A program made the translations under genes and the position numbers. Positions 8,812-16,571 of a stretch of 34,945 nt of DNA are shown in pieces. The notes beneath the pieces are model-generated. The model saw only the letters and a program-made list of their open reading frames with translations. It was not told where the DNA came from and ran no database searches. Within the stretch, counting starts at the first letter, position 1, and each line of letters begins with the position of its first letter. Origin of the DNA: Candidatus Babelota bacterium (GTDB taxonomy: Bacteria > Babelota > Babeliae > Babelales > Vermiphilaceae); the NCBI GenBank assembly GCA_029262595.1, contig JAJCZB010000002.1, forward strand, positions 1 to 34,945, in the 5' to 3' direction.

Positions 8812-9246
8812 ATGGCACTAGAACAAACATTTGCAATCATCAAGCCTGATGCAATTAAGGCAGGCAATAGTGGAAAAATTATCACTATGGCTGAAGATGC
8901 GGGTTTTGAAATTTTGCGTTTGCAAAAAGGTCAATTGAGCCCAGAGCTTGCAGAGCTTTTCTATGATGAGCACAAAGAAAGACCTTTCTTTAAAGAATTG
9001 GTCGAGTTCATCTCATCTGGCCCAATCGCTATTATGGCATTACAAAAAGAAAATGCTGTAGCAGATTGGCGTAAGCTTATGGGTGCAACCAATCCTGCAG
9101 AAGCTGATGAAGGAACGATTCGTAAGCAATTTGCTTCTTCTATCGGACAAAATGCAGTGCATGGTTCTGATTCAGCTGAATCAGCGCAACGCGAATTAGC
9201 ACTTTTCTTTGCAGAGCCAGCGCCAGCTGAAAGCCCTGTAGAGTAA
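8812..9246 (+). CDS. ndk: Nucleoside diphosphate kinase
   Basis: Transfers the gamma-phosphate from ATP to NDPs through a phospho-histidine. The family opening (TFAIIKPDAI) is present and the active-site His117 lies in NAVHGSDS, with the usual SAESAQREL segment after it. The 144 residues equal the family length plus a short acidic Pro/Ala/Glu tail. The ribosome-binding site (AAGGA) lies inside the last codons of rpsA, 3 bases before this ATG, suggesting translational coupling. Two tandem hairpins end the operon. Confidence 0.97.
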   Translation: MALEQTFAIIKPDAIKAGNSGKIITMAEDAGFEILRLQKGQLSPELAELFYDEHKERPFFKELVEFISSGPIAIMALQKENAVADWRKLMGATNPAEADEGTIRKQFASSIGQNAVHGSDSAESAQRELALFFAEPAPAESPVE

Positions 9247-9262
9247 TAGCACAGTATTTAAC

Positions 9263-9287
9263 CTACGGTATTTCTTATAATACGTAG
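9263..9287 (+). other. Hairpin just upstream of the ndk terminator
   Basis: A 9-bp stem with one bulged G (ctacg-g-tatt at 9263-9272 with aatacgtag at 9279-9287) and a 6-base loop lies between the ndk stop and the terminator. It may stabilise the mRNA 3' end or assist termination. Confidence 0.4.
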
Positions 9288-9294
9288 AAAAAAA

Positions 9295-9330
9295 AGAGCG
9301 GGAATGTTTTTACATATCCCGCTCTTTTTT
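9295..9330. terminator. Rho-independent terminator of rpsA-ndk, probably bidirectional
   Basis: A 9-bp stem (agagcggga 9295-9303 with tcccgctct 9317-9325) has an A-rich run before it and six or more Ts after it. It separates ndk from the convergent membrane-protein genes. Confidence 0.9.
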
Positions 9331-9341
9331 GTAAGTACAGT

Positions 9342-9815
9342 TTATCGTACGCCCCTAAATCCCAAAACATACACCGTAATTTGAATTAAAAATGGAATAA
9401 AAAGAAATGCCGCAGCATTAGCAAATGCGGATGCGTAAAGGATCTTTGTTAACCTATTCTTTCTATCAAATACAAACCAAATCAACGCCTCAACTACAGT
9501 GCTAAATAAGCACAAACCAATCCAAACAATAAGCATATGATAGTGTGTAATGCGCAAAGGGTCTAATATCATCCACATACCATAATAAGCAAGAGCGCAT
9601 CCTATGGCTGTAGAAATAAAATCCCCAAGAAATACAATTGCCATACTTCTAAAAGTATCTTTTGGCTTAAGCATTTTTTGAGCGATCCTGCATTCAAGTA
9701 AATAAGCTGAGAATAGAATATACGGCAATAAAATGATAAATGAAAAGCTGTGTAATGGAGCCGCTAGTCCTGCCAAAACAACTGTTATACCAGTAAGCAA
9801 AAAAATTATTTTCAT
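9342..9815 (-). CDS. Small integral membrane protein, unknown function
   Basis: The 157-residue protein is almost entirely hydrophobic, with four or five predicted membrane segments (about 2-17, 25-42, 60-82, 93-116 and 127-152) and few charged residues between them (a Lys-rich loop near QKMLKPKD and another at DRKNRLTK). No signature motif is recognised. It starts 7 bases after the stop of the preceding membrane-protein gene, with GGAAATT as a weak ribosome-binding site, so the two form a small operon. The similar size and membrane layout of the neighbour suggest a pair acting together or an old duplication. Confidence 0.7.
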   Translation of the reverse strand: MKIIFLLTGITVVLAGLAAPLHSFSFIILLPYILFSAYLLECRIAQKMLKPKDTFRSMAIVFLGDFISTAIGCALAYYGMWMILDPLRITHYHMLIVWIGLCLFSTVVEALIWFVFDRKNRLTKILYASAFANAAAFLFIPFLIQITVYVLGFRGVR

Positions 9816-9822
9816 AATTTCC

Positions 9823-10212
9823 CTATATATGAAAAAATACGCTCGCCAGTATACTGCCTGCTAAAACAACTATAAGCATCACAGCCATAAAAAGCGCACG
9901 CGCTATAAGCAACGCTCCCACTACATCATTCCATAATTTTGAGCGATAAAAAATCTGATATATCGGCGCCTCAATACCAAATACTAAAAGTAGCTGAAGC
10001 ATAAATAATAATAGCCGTGTATCTGGAATAAAAAGAGCCAAGCAAGCGGTACCCGCTATCATAACGGCTACATCAGAAAGAATGGTGACGCCACACAATC
10101 TCCAATCAAATCGAATCGAAAGCCGTTTACTTACAATCCACATTTTAAATGGTGTGTAAAGAACATATATACACAATCCTATCAATGCTTGAACTGATAA
10201 ATCATACTGCAT
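9823..10212 (-). CDS. Small integral membrane protein, unknown function
   Basis: The 129-residue protein has about four predicted membrane segments (about 8-26, 42-62, 67-84 and 100-126) with a basic loop (SKRLSIRFDWR) after the first. No enzymatic or transporter motif can be seen. It is the first gene of a two-gene operon with the 157-residue membrane protein and diverges from the exported lipase-like gene. GGAAAG lies 3-8 bases before the ATG. Confidence 0.65.
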   Translation of the reverse strand: MQYDLSVQALIGLCIYVLYTPFKMWIVSKRLSIRFDWRLCGVTILSDVAVMIAGTACLALFIPDTRLLLFMLQLLLVFGIEAPIYQIFYRSKLWNDVVGALLIARALFMAVMLIVVLAGSILASVFFHI

Positions 10213-10226
10213 GGCTTTCCTTTGCT

Positions 10227-10256
10227 TTGACTTTCATATGCTGCGACTCTTATACT
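10227..10256 (+). promoter_or_regulatory. Sigma70-like promoter of the exported hydrolase gene
   Basis: TTGACT (10227-10232), 18-base spacer, TATACT (10251-10256), leaving a leader of only about 30 bases before the ATG at 10292. Confidence 0.6.
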
Positions 10257-10291
10257 AGTTTATAAAATATTGCATAAATAGGCGAAAAAGC

Positions 10292-11140
10292 ATGAATCAT
10301 TCAGCCATTATATCTAGCTTACTTTTTTCTGCTCTTTCATTTGGCTCAGCACATTCGTATTACATTATTATTCATGGAACATGGTCTCGCCCATTTGGCT
10401 GGCACATGCCGGGGGGCGATTTTTATGATGCTCTTTCCTCTGTTTCACAATTAGGAACCGTTTCATTTTTTTTATGGTCGGGAGAAAATAAACACGAATC
10501 ACGCGTACAGGCAAGCGAAAAATTGGTTGAATATATTCAGATGCATTATCCACATGATGCGCAGATTAATATCATCGGGCACAGCCATGGATCAAACGTA
10601 GGCATTTTAGCATCGCAAATGCTTGCCCGATCCCCGGGTAACCAACATCGAATTCACAGTTTTTATGCATTGGGCACCCCAACAAATAGTGAAAGCTATA
10701 TGCCAGACATGACTATGATCACTTATTTTTACAACATGTTTTCATTCAATGATTTTGTACAGCCAGTCTTTGGGCTCTTTGGCCGAGAATATCCTGAGCA
10801 TGACCGCATCGCAAATATTTATGTCACCATCAACGACGAAGAACCACGGCACACAGAGCTTCATCACCCACTCATCGCACAATGGATTCCCACGATTCAC
10901 GAAGATCTTTCATCGAGAAGACTTGCAGGATTTGAGCTTTTTGATTTTAAAAAACCGGCGATAATTCACTTTAGAGATGGAAAACTTCCGACGTATGAAA
11001 TCGATACCGAACGCGAACAAAAGCGTAGACGAGATGAAAGAATTCTCTATTCACTCAATAACTTACACTTAGAAATTAGAAAAAAGACTTCAAAATTTCG
11101 GTTTAATTTTTTCCGCACGCCTGATGAAATGAGCGAATAA
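10292..11140 (+). CDS. Exported alpha/beta hydrolase (lipase/esterase-like)
   Basis: The 282-residue protein has an N-terminal signal-type sequence ending near SAHS, then YYIIIHGTW, the beta-strand and oxyanion HG motif of lipases. The nucleophile elbow is GHSHGS with Ser98 the likely nucleophile. Asp154 (FNDFVQP) and a His in the RHTELHHP segment are reasonable partners for the triad. The C-terminus is strongly basic (EREQKRRRDER and KKTSKFRFNFFR). The fold and export suggest hydrolysis of lipids or esters outside the cytoplasm, possibly of host origin. The ribosome-binding site is weak. The 3' end overlaps the next gene on the opposite strand by 38 bases. Confidence 0.8.
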   Translation: MNHSAIISSLLFSALSFGSAHSYYIIIHGTWSRPFGWHMPGGDFYDALSSVSQLGTVSFFLWSGENKHESRVQASEKLVEYIQMHYPHDAQINIIGHSHGSNVGILASQMLARSPGNQHRIHSFYALGTPTNSESYMPDMTMITYFYNMFSFNDFVQPVFGLFGREYPEHDRIANIYVTINDEEPRHTELHHPLIAQWIPTIHEDLSSRRLAGFELFDFKKPAIIHFRDGKLPTYEIDTEREQKRRRDERILYSLNNLHLEIRKKTSKFRFNFFRTPDEMSE

Positions 11141-12227
11141 GCTCTTCTGACTCATGAATGGATGGCTGCACCAATTTCCCGCACACATTATCACACGTTC
11201 GCGCATGCGCTTGGTATTCAGGAATTTTTTGCGTATCATAAGCGCCTCCGACCTGCTTATAAAAAGCATGAATAGCCATTGCAAGTGAATCATGCGGATG
11301 CACATGCCCACCATCATTACCCATGAGAAGGTAAGTACCCTCAGGATGTAAACGAGCAAATGCACTATAAAGTGCCGCTTCATTTTGATTTCCAATCATC
11401 TTATCGCCATGTTGGAAATGCAGAAGCACATTAAGCTTAAGCTCTGAAAGTGATTGTGCCGATGAAAGCGCATGAAGGCCGTCTTTTTCAAATTTTGTAA
11501 ACGTATACGCAAGAAACTGCACGGGACGTGAATAATTTTGAAGCGTCGCAGTAGCATCTATAAGTGGGCAATCCAACACCAACGAGCCCCGCTCTATTGC
11601 TGACAATAATTCTTTCGCTCGCTCTACGGATATCCCAATCCGCGCAAGCTCATCATTATATTTACCACTTGTATCATGAAGCACCGCTACCATATTAACC
11701 GCAACGGCACCACCCCGAGAGTAGCCAAATAAATCTATTACGCGTATTCCCGCAGTATCATACACATAATTCAAAGTATATAATGCTACCAATACATCTG
11801 GCAGCTGCCCAAATGATGATCGATAGGATGGAAATGGCCAACGCCAAATGCCATCCGGAAAATTAAACGTGATTACATCGCCAGGGACTACATTGTACAT
11901 TTTTAAAAGATGCGAATGGCGCTTATTTGGCATTGCCAAAAGGCCCCATGGATGCAAATACAAAACCGCTCGTGATTCAGGCCGAAAAAATCGAGTATCA
12001 GTATCATCATGATACTCAATCCCTAGATCGTAGCCAAACAACTGAACTTGCTTTTTTCTTTCGAGTGCAGAGCACCCATACGTAGAAATAGTAGGAGAAG
12101 TTTGATTAAAAACATGCACCGCAGTGCCGTTATAGACATGCGCAAGTTTTTTTGAAAAAGAAGCGCTGATAGAAGCTGCTACCAAAGAAACCATGAAAAT
12201 GAAAAGTGCTTTCTTAGAAACAATCAT
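11103..12227 (-). CDS. Exported alpha/beta hydrolase
   Basis: The 374-residue protein has a signal peptide (MIVSKKALFIFMVSLVAASISA). Typical hydrolase elements follow: VLYLHPWG (oxyanion strand), the nucleophile elbow GYSRGG with Ser170 (numbered from this start), an acidic partner in HFQHGDKM and the catalytic His in GGHVHP. The order and spacing are complete, so an active esterase or peptidase-like enzyme is plausible; the substrate is unknown. Three cysteines in the mature part could form disulfides. I prefer the ATG at 12227 to the GTG at 12236 because AAGGGTGAG lies at the right distance for it. It converges on the other exported hydrolase with overlapping 3' ends. Confidence 0.8.
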   Translation of the reverse strand: MIVSKKALFIFMVSLVAASISASFSKKLAHVYNGTAVHVFNQTSPTISTYGCSALERKKQVQLFGYDLGIEYHDDTDTRFFRPESRAVLYLHPWGLLAMPNKRHSHLLKMYNVVPGDVITFNFPDGIWRWPFPSYRSSFGQLPDVLVALYTLNYVYDTAGIRVIDLFGYSRGGAVAVNMVAVLHDTSGKYNDELARIGISVERAKELLSAIERGSLVLDCPLIDATATLQNYSRPVQFLAYTFTKFEKDGLHALSSAQSLSELKLNVLLHFQHGDKMIGNQNEAALYSAFARLHPEGTYLLMGNDGGHVHPHDSLAMAIHAFYKQVGGAYDTQKIPEYQAHARTCDNVCGKLVQPSIHESEELIRSFHQACGKN

Positions 12228-12261
12228 CTCACTCACCCTTCTTTTTGTGAAAGTGAAAAAA

Positions 12262-12795
12262 CTACTCTATTTCTTTACCCATTTTTTTAACGAGCTTATC
12301 AAGAATGCCATTCACAAATTTATATGCATCTTTTTCTGCAAATCCCTTTGCCAGCTCAACCGCTTCATTAATAATAATGCGTGGATCGGTGTCGCTATTG
12401 TCTAATTCCCAAGTGGCGAATCGTAATATTAACTTGGTTGCTACGCCGACTCGATCAAAACGCCAATTCGAAAGGAGAGGCTTATATTGCTCATCCAAAT
12501 CCTCTTTTATCGCAATAATCTTCTCCGCTACTGTAACCACTTCGCTCTCCATAGGAATATCAAGATCAAAACCATGGTTAAAGTTATCAACGATCGCATC
12601 AAGTGATTCTTGATAATCGAATGATTCTGCTGCATATAACAAATAAAAAATAAGAGCACGCACATCTCTACGAGAAAGATCGTTATAGGCAATAACGTCT
12701 GTAGCCGACTCGCCTAGATGGCTTTCAACACTATCTTGCTGCGCTGTATCTACTACTTGATCTTGTGGTTCTGGATGATCCCCCATTTTACTCAT
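12262..12795 (-). CDS. nusB: Transcription antitermination factor NusB
   Basis: NusB binds boxA RNA with S10 (NusE) in rRNA antitermination. The helical NusB domain begins at about residue 41 with SRRDVRALIFYLLYA, and the C-terminal family signature is intact (TDPRIIINEAVELAK, then KFVNGILDKL). An N-terminal acidic extension of about 40 residues (rich in Asp, Glu and Gln) precedes it, giving 177 residues against about 140 in E. coli. It starts 2 bases after the efp stop, using AGGGG at the end of efp as ribosome-binding site, so it is coupled to efp. Confidence 0.93.
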   Translation of the reverse strand: MSKMGDHPEPQDQVVDTAQQDSVESHLGESATDVIAYNDLSRRDVRALIFYLLYAAESFDYQESLDAIVDNFNHGFDLDIPMESEVVTVAEKIIAIKEDLDEQYKPLLSNWRFDRVGVATKLILRFATWELDNSDTDPRIIINEAVELAKGFAEKDAYKFVNGILDKLVKKMGKEIE

Positions 12796-12797
12796 TA

Positions 12798-13364
12798 TTA
12801 CCCCTGCACGCGTTCAATATACTCAGCATTGCGAGTATCAACTTTTATTATTTCGCCTTCATTTACAAATAATGGCACTTGCACGATCATGCCCGTCTCG
12901 AGAGTAGCCGCTTTTGTGGCTCCGCCTTGCGCTGTATCACCACGCACTCCAGGAGTAGTTTCAGTAATCAATAATTCCATAAACATCGGAGGATTCACGG
13001 CAATCGGATTATCTCTAAAATAAAGAATATTGTAGACGATCTGCTCTTTTAGATAATTAAGCACGTCTTCGAGTTGAGATTTATTGAGCGCCACTTGCTC
13101 AAAGCTCTCTTGATCCATAAAGTTGTACAATCCATCATCTTCATAGAGATACTGCATTTCTTTGTATTCAAGATCAGGAGATGGGAATTTCTCGCCAGAA
13201 CGAAACGTATCTTCTCGAACCAAACCAGTAATCATATTTTTCATCTTGGTACGGACGTATGCTCCGCCCTTACCTGGCTTTACATGCTGAAAATCAATAA
13301 CAGCATAAGGCTCTTCTTTATAGAGAATCTTAGTACCTTTTTTGAAATCTGACGTGGCTATCAA
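12798..13364 (-). CDS. efp: Elongation factor P
   Basis: EF-P relieves ribosome stalling at proline stretches. The 188 residues cover all three OB-type domains. The modification-loop lysine is present: HVKPGKGGAYVR, with Lys32 at the tip. The domain III signature (PLFVNEGEIIKVDT, then EYIERV) is intact. No modification enzyme (EpmA-like) gene lies in the window. It is the first gene of an efp-nusB operon and diverges from the AAA+ gene across a 196-base gap. Confidence 0.97.
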   Translation of the reverse strand: MIATSDFKKGTKILYKEEPYAVIDFQHVKPGKGGAYVRTKMKNMITGLVREDTFRSGEKFPSPDLEYKEMQYLYEDDGLYNFMDQESFEQVALNKSQLEDVLNYLKEQIVYNILYFRDNPIAVNPPMFMELLITETTPGVRGDTAQGGATKAATLETGMIVQVPLFVNEGEIIKVDTRNAEYIERVQG

Positions 13365-13560
13365 AATCGTTCCTTAGCGTAAAATGCTCATTTTTCCCAT
13401 TGAAATCAGTATAATCTCTCGCTTTAAAAAAGCAATACAATGAATGCATTTGTATGGCCCATCTGGAAGCGCTAACCCCCTGTTTAATTGACAAAATCAC
13501 GTATTTATTCATACTGAAAACTATAATTATACAATTTATTGTTCACACTATGGGGGTTTC

Positions 13561-15186
13561 ATGAAGGCAATTCGCTTTTTTCTTCTTTTTGTTTTTTCTT
13601 GCTCAACTATCATACCGGCTGCCAAAATGGCCTCAATGCCTATCGTACAAGCGAAAAATGATACAGAAAATCACTACCTTCAATTTGAATACACAATGGC
13701 CGCTTTTGGGTCAGCGTCTTATAAGCTAATTGAAAAAAAACATGCTTTTGTAAATCACCCCTTTTATGAATTAAAACCATCTCAAGCAGATATAGTTGAT
13801 AGAATAGAAGATGAGCTCTATGTGCAAAATAAATTTGCTCACGTTCAGCGTGTTTTGAAATTTAATAAATCAAGTGCACTGGATAAAGCAATGGAGCTAT
13901 TCAAAACAATTGGAGACATGATAAGCGCAACGTTCTCGCCAAGTAGCGGCTTAGTGCTTGAACAAGAAAAAATCGAATGGCTTGCATCTTCTTTGAAAAA
14001 AATAAAAGAAAAATATACTACCGACTATAAGCCGCAATTTAAAAAAGAAGGATGGTCGGATTGGATTAAAAGTCTCGTTGCTTTAAACCGGGTTACCAAA
14101 CATTGGAATTTTGCAGAACTTGGTGGCATTGCACAACAGGCTATACCTGCAGCTGGAATTGCTACAGGATTGTATCGTGCAGCAGAATATTCAAAAAAAA
14201 CTTTCTCCGATAACTCAACGGTATTGGCGTCTGATCTTGCCACACAGGTTTTATATCTTAGTGCAAGCCTAGCATTAAACTCAGGCTTTATTGCTGTTCA
14301 ATCAACCTTAGCACAACTCGAAAAAGACAAACCTCGTCTTCTGGAGCGCGACAATTTTATAAAAATGAAAAAGCAAAATAAAGAATTTAAAAAGCAAGTC
14401 TCTCGATTTGCAACTCGTTGCCCAAAAGACGAAAATTTTTCAATTATTGAAGGCGTGCATAGCCCTACAGTGATGAAGGAAATGAATTTCTTAAATGACT
14501 GGCTAAAAAAACCATTTTCTTATCAAGGAAGAAGTCGTATAGCTGTAATGCTCTATGGTGAGCCAGGAAATGGTAAAGACACTATTGTCCGCTCTCTTTC
14601 TTCTGAAAGTGGAGCACCACTTATCACTATTGATATGCATGATTTTATTCCTGATCAAAATGGCCAGGTTCATCGCTTGATTAACAAGCTAGAAGCTGCA
14701 GAATATCTCTCGTGGAGACGGTCTGCAAAATCAGCGATTATTTTCTTTAATGAAGTTGATGAAATTATAAAACATCACAAACAAGCACTCCATCTTTTTT
14801 TAAACCTCCTTGGAATCCAATCAAATCCACATGTGAGAATACTCTATCTCTTTGCAACGAACCATATCAATAAAGTAGATCCGAGAATGCTTCGTCCAGG
14901 AAGATTTAAATCGAAACTATATGTGGGCCCTCCAAAAACAGAAGAACAACGCCGCAAGTTCATTACACAAAAACTTGAAAAAATCTTGGGAGATGCTCCC
15001 ACGCAACTTGTTAGACTGCTTGCCCAAGCAACTGATGGGTTATCAATAGCCGCAATCGAAGAAGCACTCGTTAATACATTTAATAACGCTATCATGACAA
15101 GCGGAATACCGGACATTCAAAGCTTTTTGCAAGAAATTGCACTCGTAAAAGAAGTGGCCTATCACAGCTCAGAACAAATTGCATAA
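13561..15186 (+). CDS. AAA+ ATPase with N-terminal signal/anchor and altered Mg2+ ligands
   Basis: The 541-residue protein starts with a signal-type hydrophobic segment (FFLLFVFSCSTIIPA). A second moderately hydrophobic region lies at about 190-245. The AAA+ module of FtsH/proteasome-ATPase type follows at about 320-500: Walker A GEPGNGKD (333-340), Walker B FFNEVDE (395-401), sensor 1 ATNH (N434), and the DPRMLRPGRF box (440-449) with the arginine-finger residues. Two changes stand out: the Walker A Thr/Ser is Asp340 and the Walker B Asp is Asn397, while Lys339 and Glu398 are kept. There is no HEXXH protease motif. If the first segment is cleaved, the ATPase would be extracytoplasmic, which is odd for an ATP user; if both segments span the membrane, the AAA+ module could face the cytoplasm. 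Confidence 0.82.
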   Translation: MKAIRFFLLFVFSCSTIIPAAKMASMPIVQAKNDTENHYLQFEYTMAAFGSASYKLIEKKHAFVNHPFYELKPSQADIVDRIEDELYVQNKFAHVQRVLKFNKSSALDKAMELFKTIGDMISATFSPSSGLVLEQEKIEWLASSLKKIKEKYTTDYKPQFKKEGWSDWIKSLVALNRVTKHWNFAELGGIAQQAIPAAGIATGLYRAAEYSKKTFSDNSTVLASDLATQVLYLSASLALNSGFIAVQSTLAQLEKDKPRLLERDNFIKMKKQNKEFKKQVSRFATRCPKDENFSIIEGVHSPTVMKEMNFLNDWLKKPFSYQGRSRIAVMLYGEPGNGKDTIVRSLSSESGAPLITIDMHDFIPDQNGQVHRLINKLEAAEYLSWRRSAKSAIIFFNEVDEIIKHHKQALHLFLNLLGIQSNPHVRILYLFATNHINKVDPRMLRPGRFKSKLYVGPPKTEEQRRKFITQKLEKILGDAPTQLVRLLAQATDGLSIAAIEEALVNTFNNAIMTSGIPDIQSFLQEIALVKEVAYHSSEQIA

Positions 15187-15190
15187 TTAG

Positions 15191-15228
15191 AAAAGCCCGG
15201 TGTAAAAAACTGGGCTTTTTCTTTTTTT
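15191..15228 (+). terminator. Rho-independent terminator after the AAA+ gene
   Basis: An 11-bp stem with one G-U pair (15191-15201 with 15209-15219) and a 7-base A-rich loop is followed by a long T-rich run. Confidence 0.88.
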
Positions 15229-15267
15229 CATTGTGCGGTACAGTAGTGCAAACTTAAAGGATCCACA

Positions 15268-16569
15268 ATGAAAAGAAGGATAATGTTAGCCATGGTTATT
15301 GCCGTTTCCTCCTGTGCTACAGGAACTCAACTCGCAAGGAATACTGTGCCTCAAGATTCTGCTATTTTTGATCTCATCGACCGCGAGCAACATCGCCAAG
15401 AGCATACAATTAATTTGATTGCTTCGGAAAACTACACCTCTAAAGAAGTCATGCGCGCAAGCGCCTCACCTCTCACTAATAAATATGCTGAAGGTTATGC
15501 AGGAAAAAGATATTATGCTGGCTGCGAAGTTATCGATGACGTTGAAAGAATCGCAATCGCACGATGCAAAGAACTTTTCAATGCAGAGCATGCAAACGTA
15601 CAACCCCACGCAGGATCTCAAGCAAATATGGCAGCCTACTTTGCGGTACTCAAACCAGGCGATACAATCCTTGGCATGAGTTTGGCAGAGGGAGGCCATC
15701 TTACTCACGGCCATCCGGTTAATTTCTCTGGATCAATTTATAACGTAGTGCAATACAAGGTGCATCCAGAAACACACCTGCTTGATTTTGATGAAATTGA
15801 AAAGCTTGCACTCGAGCACAAACCAAAACTTATTGTGTGCGGCGCATCTGCGTATTCTCGCACAATTGATTTTGCACGCTTTGCAGCTATTGCAAAAAAA
15901 GTGGGCGCGCTTTTGATGGCAGATATTGCGCACATTGCAGGACTCGTTGCTGCAGGATTGCATCCAAGCCCCTTTCCTCATGCCGATATTGCCACTTCCA
16001 CTACGCATAAAACTCTACGTGGTCCGCGCGGTGCTATTATCCTGTGTAAAAAAGAATTAGCTGCTGCAGTCGATAAAGCAGTGATGCCAGGCACGCAAGG
16101 CGGCCCATTCATGAACGTCATTGCAGCAAAAGCAGTTGCATTTCATGAAGCACTAGACTCTTCATTTATCCGCTATCAAGAGCAAGTGATTATGAATGCC
16201 AAAGCATTGGCAAAAAATTTACAAGACAAGGGCTATGATATTGTAGCCGGTGGAACTGATAACCATCTTTTCATTGTTGACCTTCGTAGCAAAAAAGTGT
16301 CTGGGCGCGCTACCGAACTTGCGTTGCAAAAAGCAGGCATCACATGCAGCCGAAGCTGCATTCCATTCGATCCTGCAAAACCATGGATTACGAGCGGCGT
16401 GCGCTTTGGAACCCCGGGCCTAACCACGCGTGGCATGGGAGTAGCTCAAATGGCACAAGTGGCAGACTTTGTTGATCGAGCAATTATGCAACACGCTGAT
16501 GAAGATGCACTGAATGCAATTAAGCAGGAAGTTGAAACACTTTGCGCGCAGTTTCCTATTTATAAGTAA
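15268..16569 (+). CDS. glyA: Serine hydroxymethyltransferase with lipoprotein-type N-terminal signal
   Basis: PLP enzyme that converts serine and tetrahydrofolate to glycine and methylene-THF. Family motifs are complete: LIASENYTS near the N-terminus, GYAGKRYY, PHAGSQAN, DIAHIAG, and the PLP lysine Lys248 in TTHKTLRGPRG. Compared with ordinary GlyA it has about 26 extra N-terminal residues forming a signal sequence with lipobox (two Arg, MLAMVIAVSSC, Cys16). AAAGGAT lies before the ATG at 15268. A second start is possible: the in-frame GTG at 15346 is preceded by AAGGAA and would give a normal cytosolic enzyme starting PQDSAIFDLID. No other glyA lies in this window. The flippase gene follows after 2 bases. 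Confidence 0.93.
   Translation: MKRRIMLAMVIAVSSCATGTQLARNTVPQDSAIFDLIDREQHRQEHTINLIASENYTSKEVMRASASPLTNKYAEGYAGKRYYAGCEVIDDVERIAIARCKELFNAEHANVQPHAGSQANMAAYFAVLKPGDTILGMSLAEGGHLTHGHPVNFSGSIYNVVQYKVHPETHLLDFDEIEKLALEHKPKLIVCGASAYSRTIDFARFAAIAKKVGALLMADIAHIAGLVAAGLHPSPFPHADIATSTTHKTLRGPRGAIILCKKELAAAVDKAVMPGTQGGPFMNVIAAKAVAFHEALDSSFIRYQEQVIMNAKALAKNLQDKGYDIVAGGTDNHLFIVDLRSKKVSGRATELALQKAGITCSRSCIPFDPAKPWITSGVRFGTPGLTTRGMGVAQMAQVADFVDRAIMQHADEDALNAIKQEVETLCAQFPIYK
15336..15348 (+). promoter_or_regulatory. Possible internal ribosome-binding site and GTG start within glyA
   Basis: AAGGAA (15336-15341), 4 bases, then in-frame GTG (15346-15348). The sequence matches the AAGGAAT-type sites used by neighbouring genes and would skip the signal peptide exactly where the usual SHMT sequence begins. 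Confidence 0.4.
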
Positions 16570-16571
16570 GC

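Noticed and set aside
8274-8885. 203-codon open frame on the - strand
   Set aside because: Antisense to rpsA and the start of ndk, both certain genes; no motif and a Ser/Leu-rich shadow composition.
13365-13560. Promoter pair between efp and the AAA+ gene
   Set aside because: TTGACA and TATAAT-like boxes occur but the spacings (28 bases, or a poor -10) do not fit a sigma70 promoter; left uncalled.
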